Source: an uncultured Microbacterium sp.
GTDB taxonomy: Bacteria; Actinomycetota; Actinomycetes; Actinomycetales; Microbacteriaceae
Direction of reading: 5' to 3'
Assembly: GCF_947488465.1 (NCBI RefSeq)
Contig: NZ_CANKZA010000003.1
Location: 62,001-126,000, forward strand
Length of the DNA stretch: 64,000 nt
Shown here: positions 25,054-32,042 of the stretch, in pieces
How positions within the stretch are numbered: the first letter of the stretch is position 1
Layout of the letters: every line of letters starts with the position of its first letter
Program-made: the position numbers and the translations under genes
Notes under the pieces: model-generated
What the model saw: only the letters and a program-made list of their open reading frames with translations
The model's database searches: none
Told to the model about the DNA's origin: nothing

Positions 25054-25095
25054 GTAGCACGTAACGTAGAACGTGTGTACTACGTTATGCGCTAC
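25054..25095. repeat. 16-bp imperfect inverted repeat between rep and the HTH operon
   Basis: Arms 25054-25069 and 25080-25095 match at 14 of 16 positions around a 10-nt spacer. The right arm overlaps the rep stop codon. It is AT-richer than its surroundings. It could be a terminator-like hairpin for rep, a replication nick site, or an operator upstream of the HTH operon promoter. Confidence 0.55.
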
Positions 25096-25970
25096 GTTTC
25101 GAGGGTCGCCCGTAGCTCGTGACGTGCGCCCCTGAGCATCCCGCCGAGGGCGAATAGCTTTCGACCCCGGCTCGCCCGGTCGATCTCGGCGAGCATCGCG
25201 TCGGCGGTCGCGTCGCCCCGTGCCGCACGCTGTAGGAGCATGGCGGGGGTGAGTGTGCCCGGCGTGCTCGTGGGGCCGGTCGTCATGTGGCTCTTGGTCA
25301 CGTATCCCACGGCGGCGGAGAGGCCGAACGGGCGCACGTCCTGCCCTGAGGCGTCGGCGGCGATCCCGAGGCGGTCGGCGGCGTCAAGGTAGCGGGCGAC
25401 GATGCGCTCGCCGGTCCGCGCCGCCTCGGAGCGGGGCACGTCGTTTCCGAAAACGAGCAACGTGTGCGCGTGAACGTGCCAGCCCTCGGCGGTGTGCTCG
25501 ATCTCGATCAGGCGGGCGTAGCCGCCTACGTTACGTGTCAACCATTGCCGGTGTGCCACGGCACCGAGTAGGGCGTCGAGCGCGGCCCACACGTCGCCGA
25601 GCGCCCGGTCGGGCGTGTGGCTGACTGTGGCTGTCCACACGAGAGCCGGGCCGATCTCAGGGGCGGCGCGGAGCGCCTCGGCCAGGCGGGCGCGCACGTC
25701 AGCGGCTCGGCGGTGCGAGCAACGGGCGCAACGCGCCGAACGGCACATCCTGCCGCGAACGCCGCACATGCGAACGCCGCGACTTGGCGCGTTCCTGTCC
25801 TGATACTTGCGAAGCTCGCTCACAGAGAGCCACACGTCGAGGGGTGCGCGTTGTAGTTCTGATACGTCTTGTGATGAATCAAGGGAGGTGTGGGGCGCGC
25901 GCGGTATCCCGAGGTAGCGGGCCGTCTCGGGCGCGATCTTCACGCGGCGGGGTCGCGCGGTTGTGCTCAT
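25092..25970 (-). CDS. rep: Rolling-circle replication initiator (HUH endonuclease)
   Basis: 292 residues from ATG 25970. The HUH motif is W-H-V-H-A-H (164-169) after the E-I-E-H-T strand. Tyr194 (A-R-Y-L-D-A) or Tyr223 (V-G-Y-V-T-K-S-H) is the likely nicking tyrosine. An N-terminal C-x6-C-x4-C-x2-C group (69-84) suggests a zinc-binding segment, as in many actinobacterial Rep proteins. It would nick a double-strand origin and start rolling-circle replication of the excised element. TACAGT (minus, 26033-26028) is a possible -10, with a GC hairpin in the leader. Confidence 0.85.
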   Translation of the reverse strand: MSTTARPRRVKIAPETARYLGIPRAPHTSLDSSQDVSELQRAPLDVWLSVSELRKYQDRNAPSRGVRMCGVRGRMCRSARCARCSHRRAADVRARLAEALRAAPEIGPALVWTATVSHTPDRALGDVWAALDALLGAVAHRQWLTRNVGGYARLIEIEHTAEGWHVHAHTLLVFGNDVPRSEAARTGERIVARYLDAADRLGIAADASGQDVRPFGLSAAVGYVTKSHMTTGPTSTPGTLTPAMLLQRAARGDATADAMLAEIDRASRGRKLFALGGMLRGARHELRATLET

Positions 25971-25990
25971 GGGCTGTCGTCTCTCGCGGT

Positions 25991-26268
25991 GCCCCGTCGT
26001 CTGCCGTGACGGGGCCGGATGACGCCGACTGTACACGCTGACGGAAGAGGCGGCGAGCGCGAGGAATGCCCGGTCAGCCTTCGTTTTCAGAAACGAACCG
26101 AGAGCGGCAAGAGAATGCCCCCGGCGCTATGTGCCTGGCAGGGCGCGCCGGGGGCGAGAGGCGATGACGATCAACCGAGCGACACGGTACACGGTCCCGG
26201 CGCGGGATGCCCGACACGGGGGCAATGGGGCATACGTGACCGCTACAGGCGGCACACGTGACCGCTAC
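25991..26268. other. Non-coding hairpin/repeat region upstream of rep, candidate replication origin
   Basis: No gene is seen between the rep start and attR. Structures present: an 8-bp GC stem (25991-25998 with 26008-26015), TTCGTTT with AAACGAA (26080-26086, 26091-26097), a perfect 11-bp stem (26117-26127 with 26145-26155), and the 13-bp direct repeat ACGTGACCGCTAC at 26234-26246 and 26256-26268. Hairpins beside a rolling-circle rep gene are typical of double- or single-strand origins. The direct repeat next to attR could instead bind the integrase. Confidence 0.5.
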
Positions 26269-26276
26269 GCCGCGAG

Positions 26277-26300
26277 TTGCCCAATAGCGTGATTAGGGTT
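26277..26300. other. attR: right element-host junction
   Basis: TTGCCC (26277-26282) is the left arm of the reconstructed attP. GGGTT at 26296-26300 is the core shared with attL. Host coding sequence of the split oxidoreductase resumes at once. Arm-to-core distances are near 16-21 bp on this side and 18-23 bp on the other, in line with a serine-integrase attP of about 50 bp. Confidence 0.8.
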
Positions 26301-26555
26301 CTCGTAGCGCATGTCGATCACGCCGGTCCCCATCTCGATGCGCTCGGTCTTCGCAGCGATCGCGGCGAGCAGCGGCATGGGCGCAGCCTGCTGGCGGGCG
26401 AAGTGGTGGACGCGGAACGAAATGCCGTTGACACCGAGGTCGTCCATGCCCTGGGCGAGATCGATCGCCTGGAGCATCGAGTCGGCCGCGGTCAGCTGCC
26501 TCCCGCCGCCGAGAGGTCCGTAGTGGCCGAACGAAAGGGTTCCGAAGCTCTGCAT
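26296..26555 (-). pseudogene. N-terminal part of split LLM-class flavin-dependent oxidoreductase
   Basis: From ATG 26555 the frame encodes the first ~87 residues of a luciferase-like enzyme, ending in G-V-I-D-M-R-Y-E-N-P at the core. In the present sequence it runs 11 codons into the element before a stop at 26265. The partner half is 16115-16885. The host gene would be restored by precise excision. Confidence 0.92.
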
Positions 26556-26612
26556 GATGCGGATAACGCTACGCCTCCGGCATCCATTCCGATGAATGGA
26601 CGCCGGAGGCAA

Positions 26613-26665
26613 CGAGACTGCGTCTCCGCGACGAGACGGCGTGTGTACCCCGCAGTCTCGTCGCG
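26613..26665. repeat. Compound inverted repeat in divergent intergenic region
   Basis: CGAGACTGCG (26613-26622) pairs with CGCAGTCTCG (26651-26660), and CGCGACGAGAC (26627-26637) pairs with GTCTCGTCGCG (26655-26665). The two pairings share bases and exclude each other. It lies between the divergent oxidoreductase fragment and the aldo/keto reductase. It could be an operator or a dispersed hairpin repeat. Confidence 0.55.
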
Positions 26666-26717
26666 CACGCGCAGTCTCGCGAGGAACGCCCGGGTGTCGG
26701 CGTGATTGGATCGAGGT

Positions 26718-27668
26718 ATGGCCCGCATCGGCAGCAGTGACCTCGACGTCTTCCCCCTCGCCCTCGGCGGCAATGTCTTCGGCTGGACGGCCGACCGTGA
26801 CGCCTCGTTCCAGATCCTGGATGCGTTCCACGCCGGTGGTGGCACCTTCATCGACACGGCGGATTCGTACAGCGCCTGGGTTCCCGGCCATACGGGTGGT
26901 GAGAGCGAGACGATCATCGGCTCCTGGCTCGCCGCGCGCCGGCCCGAGGGGATCACGGTCGCCACGAAGGTCAGCCAGCATCCGGACTTCACCGGCCTCA
27001 GTGCCGACAATGTGCGCGCGGCCGCCGAGGCGTCGTTGCGGCGACTGGGCGTCTCGCAGATCGACCTGTACTACGCGCACTTCGACGACGCCGACACGCC
27101 GCTCGAAGAGACTGTTGCCGCGTTCGGCCAGCTCGTCACCGACGGCCTCGTGCGCTACACCGCGGTCTCCAACTACTCGGCCGAGCGGATCGCGGAGTGG
27201 GTGCGTATCGCGCGGGAGCTCGGCGTCGCCGAGCCGGTCGCGATCCAGCCGCACTACAACCTCGTCCACCGTGAGATCGAGCAGGACATCGTGCCGCTCG
27301 CGGTCCGCGAGAACCTCAGCCTCGTCCCCTACTTCGCCCTCGCCAAGGGATTCCTGACCGGCAAATATCGGTCGACGGATGCCGAGGGGCAGTCTTCGCC
27401 GCGTGCCGCGGCAGCATCCACCTACGCGACGCCGCAGGGTCTGCAGATCCTCGATGAGCTCGACCGGATCGGCCGGGGACACGGGGTCTCGATCGCCGCG
27501 ACGGCGCTCGCCTGGCTCCGCGCGAAGCCCGGTGTGGTCGCGCCCATCGCCTCCGCGTCGAAGCTCGCCCAGGTCACCGACCTGCTCGACGGCGCTCGCA
27601 CGAACCTGACGACGGATGAGGTCGCGGCCCTCGACAACATCTCGGAGTGGACGCCTGCCGATATGTGA
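26718..27668 (+). CDS. Aldo/keto reductase
   Basis: 316 residues, an NADPH-dependent TIM-barrel oxidoreductase. The catalytic Asp-Tyr-Lys-His set shows as F-I-D-T-A-D-S-Y, V-A-T-K-V and Y-Y-A-H-F-D. The cofactor region is near A-P-I-A-S-A-S-K. The ATG at 26718 is preferred over an upstream TTG: it gives the family's M-x-x-R-x-G-x-S-D-L-x-V beginning, and TTGGAT lies 6 nt before it. Substrate unknown. Confidence 0.92.
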   Translation: MARIGSSDLDVFPLALGGNVFGWTADRDASFQILDAFHAGGGTFIDTADSYSAWVPGHTGGESETIIGSWLAARRPEGITVATKVSQHPDFTGLSADNVRAAAEASLRRLGVSQIDLYYAHFDDADTPLEETVAAFGQLVTDGLVRYTAVSNYSAERIAEWVRIARELGVAEPVAIQPHYNLVHREIEQDIVPLAVRENLSLVPYFALAKGFLTGKYRSTDAEGQSSPRAAAASTYATPQGLQILDELDRIGRGHGVSIAATALAWLRAKPGVVAPIASASKLAQVTDLLDGARTNLTTDEVAALDNISEWTPADM

Positions 27669-27671
27669 GCG

Positions 27672-28226
27672 TCAGCGCTTCTTCGGCGTGCGGTTCTCGG
27701 CGCTCACCATCCACGACAACTGTTCGAGGCGCTCGAGCACCGCGTGCAGGATGTCGGCGCTCGTCGGGTCTTCCTCGTCGACCGCGTCGTGCACGTCACG
27801 ACACGTGCCGCAGACGTCGTCGAGGCGTTCGGTGATGAGATCGATGACCTCTGTCGTTGCGATCTCGCCCTGCGGAAACTCGGGGAGGGTCGTCGTCTCG
27901 GCGACCTGGTCGCTGCGGCCGTCCGGCAGGGCGTGCAGCGCACGCATGCGCTCGGCGATCGTGTCGGCGAACTCGCGGGCGGCGTCGATGATCTCATCGA
28001 GCTGAAGGTGGGTGTCGCGGAAGTTCGTGCCGACGACGTTCCAGTGCGCCTGCTTGCCCTGGAGGGACAGCTCGATCAGGTCGACGAGGACTTTCTGCAG
28101 ATTCGCACTCAGGTCGGCGGATGCGGTGAACCCCTTCTCGGCGTTCTCGCCGGCGGTGAGCTTGGCGCCCGAGCCTCCGGCTGCGCGACGACGATTGCGG
28201 GTGGGGGACTTCGTGGGAGTGGCCAT
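27672..28226 (-). CDS. dps: Dps family DNA-binding ferritin-like protein
   Basis: 184 residues. The ferroxidase signature G-K-Q-A-H-W-N-V-V-G, then D-T-H-L-Q-L-D-E-I, supplies the inter-subunit His/Asp/Glu iron ligands. The lysine/arginine-rich N-terminal tail (about 15 residues) fits DNA binding. Dps dodecamers store iron and protect DNA from peroxide. TAGATT ends 6 nt before the ATG on the minus strand, so the mRNA is probably leaderless; trhO diverges from the same 84-bp region. Confidence 0.94.
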   Translation of the reverse strand: MATPTKSPTRNRRRAAGGSGAKLTAGENAEKGFTASADLSANLQKVLVDLIELSLQGKQAHWNVVGTNFRDTHLQLDEIIDAAREFADTIAERMRALHALPDGRSDQVAETTTLPEFPQGEIATTEVIDLITERLDDVCGTCRDVHDAVDEEDPTSADILHAVLERLEQLSWMVSAENRTPKKR

Positions 28227-28310
28227 GTCCCGAATCTACGACCGGGGCGCGGCCGAGGGAACGCCCTTGCCGGGCCTCGACGGCCGTGCTATCGACCGTA
28301 GGCTTGTCGC

Positions 28311-29045
28311 ATGCCCGCCGTCCTCAACGTCTCCGCGTACCTGTTCACGCACATCGCCGATCCGGCGGCTCTGCGTCCGGTGTTGCGGGACCGGGCGGTC
28401 ACGGCAGGGTTGAAGGGCACGATCCTCCTGGCCGAGGAGGGCATCAACCTGTTCCTCGCGGGCGACCCCGACGCCGTGCGTGGTTTTCTCGAGAACCTTC
28501 GCACCGAGCGGCGGTTCGCCGATCTGTCCGCCAAGGAGAGCTGGTCCGACGCGCAGCCGTTCGGAAAGATGCTGGTCAAACACAAGCGCGAGATCATCCG
28601 GATGGACCGTCCGACGATCCGTCCCGAGTCCGGGCGGGCGCCGTCCGTCGCCCCCGAGACGCTGCGCCGATGGCTCGATCAGGGGCACGATGACGCTGGC
28701 CGCGAGGTCGTGCTGCTCGATACCCGCAACGCGTTCGAGGTCGACTACGGCGCGTTCGAGGATGCCGCGGACTGGCGCATCGAGCGGTTCACGCAGTTTC
28801 CCGACGCTGTCGCTGCCCATCGTGCGGAGCTGGCAGGCAAGACCGTCGTCAGCTACTGCACCGGGGGCATCCGCTGCGAAAAGGCGGCCATCCATCTTCG
28901 CGAAGAGGGGATCGACGCCTGGCAGTTGGACGGTGGCATCCTCGGCTACTTCGAGAAGGTGGGCGGGGCGCATTTCACCGGCGACTGCTTCGTCTTCGAC
29001 GAGCGTGAAGCCGTCGGCGCAGACCTCTCTCCGCGCGCGTCGTAA
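28311..29045 (+). CDS. trhO: tRNA uridine(34) hydroxylase, rhodanese family
   Basis: 244 residues. An N-terminal acylphosphatase-like region (G-T-I-L-L-A-E-E-G-I-N) precedes a rhodanese domain with catalytic cysteine in S-Y-C-T-G-G-I-R-C-E-K-A. TrhO (YceA) hydroxylates U34 of certain tRNAs. TAGGCT (28299-28304) ends 6 nt before the ATG. The gene is a little shorter than enterobacterial homologues at the C-terminus, as usual in Actinobacteria. Confidence 0.9.
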   Translation: MPAVLNVSAYLFTHIADPAALRPVLRDRAVTAGLKGTILLAEEGINLFLAGDPDAVRGFLENLRTERRFADLSAKESWSDAQPFGKMLVKHKREIIRMDRPTIRPESGRAPSVAPETLRRWLDQGHDDAGREVVLLDTRNAFEVDYGAFEDAADWRIERFTQFPDAVAAHRAELAGKTVVSYCTGGIRCEKAAIHLREEGIDAWQLDGGILGYFEKVGGAHFTGDCFVFDEREAVGADLSPRAS

Positions 29046-29118
29046 CACGGCGACACCGCAAATAGGCGGGTCGATGTCGCGGACCCCACAATGGGCTGTC
29101 ACGCGAAGGAGGACGGCA

Positions 29119-30408
29119 ATGGGCCGCAAGGGATTCACGACGCGCCAGGTGCAGGGCTCCGGTCAGACGGGCGCGACACCTCGCGCCACGCCGATCTACC
29201 TCACCGCCGGTTTCACCTTCGACGAGTTCGGAGCGGCAGGAGCGCACTTCGACACGGGCGAGGGCTACGCCTACACCCGCATCGGAAACCCCACGATCGA
29301 GGCCGTGGAGTCCACGATCGCCGGGCTCGAAGGCGGTGCCGGCGCGCTGCTGGTGGCCAGCGGTCAAGCCGCCACGTCAGTCGCCCTCATGACCCTCGCG
29401 TCAGCCGGTGACCACGTCGTCGTCTCGAATCACATCTACGAGGGCACGCGCGGTCTTCTGCTCGACAGCCTGTCGCGGTTCGGCATCGACGTCTCGTTCG
29501 TCCACGACATCCACGAACCGTCAGCGTGGGAGGCGGCGATCCGTCCCGAGACCCGGGTGCTGTTCGCTGAGTCGATTTCGAATGCCACCAACCGGCTCCT
29601 CGACGTCGCCGAGATCTCCGCCGTCGCGCACGCGCACGGCCTTCCACTCGTCATCGACAACACCTTCGCGACGCCGTACCTGTTTCGGCCGATCGAGCAC
29701 GGCGCGGATGTCGTGGTGCACTCGGCGAGCAAGTTCCTCGCCGGGCACGGCGCCGTCATCGGCGGCGCGATCGTCGACGCCGCCACGTTCGACGTGACCT
29801 CGCCCCTCTTTCCCCAGCTGACGGAGCGCGATCGCAGCGGCACGCCGAGCCCCGCCGAGCGCGCGGGCGCCGGCGCCCGGCTCGCCTACGCACGCGACAG
29901 CGTCGGTCCGCGCCTCGGGCCCACGCCGTCGCCGCTCAACGCCTTCCTCATCGGGCAGGGCATCGAGACCCTGAGCCTGCGCGTCGAGCGCCAGTCCGCG
30001 AATGCTCTCACCGTGGCGCGCTGGCTCGCCGCGCACGATGCCGTCGAATCGGTCGACTACGTGGGCCTCGAGGGGCACGCTGACCACGCGCTCGCCGAGC
30101 GCCTCCTCCCGGACGGTTTCGGTTCGGTGTTCACCGTGACTCTCCGCGGAGGCGCGGCCGCTGCGGAGAGCGTCATCGAGGCGGTCCGCACGTTCACGCA
30201 CATGACCCACTTGGGTGATGTGCGCTCGCTCGTCTTGCACCCGGCATCCACCAGTCACATCCACCTGAGCGACGCCGAACGCGCGGCGCTCGGTGTCTTC
30301 CCGGGAACGCTGCGGCTCTCGGTCGGCATCGAGGACGCCGATGATCTCATCGACGACCTCACCGAGGCTCTGGCCGTGATCGCCGCCCGCGACGACCTCC
30401 TGGTATGA
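29119..30408 (+). CDS. Cys/Met metabolism PLP enzyme, O-acetylhomoserine sulfhydrylase-like
   Basis: 429 residues from ATG 29119 with AAGGAGGA upstream; a longer frame overlaps trhO and is rejected. The PLP lysine is in H-S-A-S-K-F-L-A-G-H-G, with the substrate and PLP-phosphate segments Y-A-Y-T-R-I-G-N-P-T and S-G-Q-A-A-T. It probably makes homocysteine from O-acetylhomoserine and sulfide (MetY type). The stop overlaps the start of a flavin monooxygenase, so together they may assimilate organic sulfur. Confidence 0.88.
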   Translation: MGRKGFTTRQVQGSGQTGATPRATPIYLTAGFTFDEFGAAGAHFDTGEGYAYTRIGNPTIEAVESTIAGLEGGAGALLVASGQAATSVALMTLASAGDHVVVSNHIYEGTRGLLLDSLSRFGIDVSFVHDIHEPSAWEAAIRPETRVLFAESISNATNRLLDVAEISAVAHAHGLPLVIDNTFATPYLFRPIEHGADVVVHSASKFLAGHGAVIGGAIVDAATFDVTSPLFPQLTERDRSGTPSPAERAGAGARLAYARDSVGPRLGPTPSPLNAFLIGQGIETLSLRVERQSANALTVARWLAAHDAVESVDYVGLEGHADHALAERLLPDGFGSVFTVTLRGGAAAAESVIEAVRTFTHMTHLGDVRSLVLHPASTSHIHLSDAERAALGVFPGTLRLSVGIEDADDLIDDLTEALAVIAARDDLLV

Positions 30409-31721
30409 GCAGGCTCCAGCACTTCGGGTGGTTCTTGGCGCGCGGATTCGGGCCGCACGGCTGGGGGCACCCGTACCTCGACTGGGACTACCGGTGGACA
30501 TCGCCGGAGCTCTATCAGCAGTCCGCGCGCGAGCTCGACCAGGCCGGTTTCGATTTCCTTCTGATCGAGGATGCGCCGTCGCTCGGCTCGGCCTCGACGA
30601 TCGATCTGCGGGTGCGCCACGCGTTCGGCGGGCCCAAGCACGACCCGTTGCTGCTCGCGCCGTACCTGTTCGCCGCGACGCAGCGGCTCGGGGTGATCCC
30701 GACGGTCAATCCCGCCGCGTACCTGCCGTACACCGCGGCGCGGCAGTTCGCGACGCTGCAGCATCTGAGCGGACACCGGCTCGGACTCAACGTCGTCACC
30801 GACACCGGCAGCGCACGCCACTTCGGCGATGCGCCGCAACTGGGTCACGACGCGGCATACGACCGCGCCGAGGAATGGCTGGGCGCGGTGCGCGCGCTCT
30901 GGCGCTCGTGGGGTGCGGGCGCGCTCGTCGCCGACCCCGCGTCGGGCGTCTATGCCGACGGCTCGAAGCTGGATGCCGTCCGCCACCGCGGGGAGTATTA
31001 CGCGTTCGACGGCCCGCTGAACGCCGTGCCGTTCACGCACGGGGAGCCGGTCATCGCGTCGCCGGGCGGTTCGGGCCGGGGGCTCGGGTTCGCCGGGGCG
31101 AACTCCGACATCCAACTGGCACTCGCCCCATTGACAGAGAAGAGCGTGCGCGACTACCGCGCGAAGATTCACACGGCGGCCGCCGAGCGCGGCCGTGCGG
31201 CCTCGGACATCTCGATCATGTTCGCCATTCAGCCGGTGATCGTCTCGAGCGCGGAAGAAGCCGACCGGGTGGTCGCGGCATCCGCGTCGCCGTCGGATGA
31301 GACGCTTCGCGTGATCGCGCAGCGCCAGTCCAGCGATCTGGAGACCGACCTCACGCGCCTCGACCTCGACCGGCCGCTGGACCTGGCGGTCTTCGGCGAC
31401 CACGTGTCACAGGGGTCGATCCGTCGGCTCACCGGCGATCGGGATCCGGCATCCACCCCGCTGCGCGCGCACCTGGCCGCGCTCGCGAAGCTCGGCCGCA
31501 TGTCGGACCGCTCCGGGCTCGTCGGCACCGCGGACGAGTTCGCCGATCTGATCGAGGAACTCGGTGAGTGGGGCAACGACGGCGTGCTGCTGTGGGGCGA
31601 TCTGCATCCCGTCACGGTGCACCGCGTGCTGGACGACCTCGTGCCGATCCTGCGCCGCCGCGGAATCCTGCGTCGCGAGCTCCTGAACGGCGGCCTGCAC
31701 GCCAATCTCCGCGCCTTCTGA
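30405..31721 (+). CDS. NtaA/SnaA/DszA-type flavin-dependent monooxygenase
   Basis: 438 residues, overlapping the sulfhydrylase stop by ATGA. The N-terminus (W-x-H-P-Y-L-D-W-D-Y-R-W, then F-D-F-L-L-I-E-D) and the length match the two-component FMNH2 monooxygenase subgroup that includes nitrilotriacetate and dibenzothiophene-sulfone enzymes. It needs a separate flavin reductase, not seen here. Coupling to a sulfide-fixing enzyme suggests cleavage of an organosulfur compound. Confidence 0.85.
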   Translation: MSRLQHFGWFLARGFGPHGWGHPYLDWDYRWTSPELYQQSARELDQAGFDFLLIEDAPSLGSASTIDLRVRHAFGGPKHDPLLLAPYLFAATQRLGVIPTVNPAAYLPYTAARQFATLQHLSGHRLGLNVVTDTGSARHFGDAPQLGHDAAYDRAEEWLGAVRALWRSWGAGALVADPASGVYADGSKLDAVRHRGEYYAFDGPLNAVPFTHGEPVIASPGGSGRGLGFAGANSDIQLALAPLTEKSVRDYRAKIHTAAAERGRAASDISIMFAIQPVIVSSAEEADRVVAASASPSDETLRVIAQRQSSDLETDLTRLDLDRPLDLAVFGDHVSQGSIRRLTGDRDPASTPLRAHLAALAKLGRMSDRSGLVGTADEFADLIEELGEWGNDGVLLWGDLHPVTVHRVLDDLVPILRRRGILRRELLNGGLHANLRAF

Positions 31722-31814
31722 GCGCGAGGCTCGCTGTCTGGCTCACCTCCGCTGGGCCGCCCGACCGGTCCCTTTTCTCGGCGCTCCCCGACCCGTGATC
31801 CCGGCGCCCGCTGA

Positions 31815-31894
31815 CCGTATTCAGTCTGCACGGCGGCCGTGCGGCGGAATCGGGGGTATCTGGGCACCTTCCGGTCTGCGCAGACTGAATACGG
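31815..31894. repeat. Perfect 15-bp inverted repeat with internal hairpin
   Basis: CCGTATTCAGTCTGC (31815-31829) and its exact reverse complement (31880-31894) flank 50 bp. Inside, GCACGG and CCGTGC (31828-31842) form a smaller stem. The 320-bp gap 31722-32042 between convergent genes holds only this and the terminator at 31991. It could be a small palindromic mobile repeat or the ends of a deleted element. Confidence 0.7.
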
Positions 31895-31990
31895 ACAGGG
31901 TGGAGGGGACAGAGGCCGGTCCGGCGGTCTGAATCCCGACGCGGCGGTCCGACGTCGGACGCGACGGCCAGGCAATCCGGGCTGACATGC

Positions 31991-32033
31991 GAGAGCCCCG
32001 GTATCCCGCGTGAGGCGGGATGCCGGGGCTCTC
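31991..32033 (-). terminator. Strong hairpin terminator of the quaternary-amine transporter operon
   Basis: Arms 31991-32009 and 32015-32033 pair over 19 bp with one G-T mismatch. It lies 9 bp beyond the stop of the binding-protein gene on the minus strand. There is no T-run, as is common in high-GC Actinobacteria. It may stop both convergent transcripts. Confidence 0.75.
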
Positions 32034-32042
32034 GGCTAAGGA

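Larger units (their letters stand above)
16881..26300. mobile_element. 9.4 kb integrated element (serine integrase, RCR Rep, type II R-M)
   Basis: Both ends are set by the interrupted oxidoreductase gene, which is restored exactly when 26296-26300 and 16881-16885 (both GGGTT) are fused. Contents in order: large serine integrase, tandem zinc-ribbon protein, GIY-YIG endonuclease and m5C methyltransferase, small zinc-ribbon protein, HNH protein, tyrosine recombinase, a five-gene minus-strand operon including a WhiB-like protein and a phage-type HTH protein, and an HUH replication initiator. No capsid, terminase large subunit, FtsK/TraB or relaxase is recognisable. It resembles an integrative plasmid or AICE-like element or a phage satellite. 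CCGCGG is absent throughout. Confidence 0.92.

Noticed and set aside
16897..26298. ATTAGGG (16897-16903 and 26292-26298) as the att core
   Set aside because: Using it would not restore the oxidoreductase reading frame; GGGTT does so exactly.
16881..26300. Calling the element a prophage
   Set aside because: HNH, WhiB and HTH proteins are phage-like, but no capsid, portal, tail, lysis or large terminase gene is present, and a rolling-circle Rep is.
26265..27482. Long minus-strand frame covering the aldo/keto reductase and the LLM fragment as one gene
   Set aside because: Only the last ~98 codons (from ATG 26555) resemble a protein family; the rest is antisense of the reductase.
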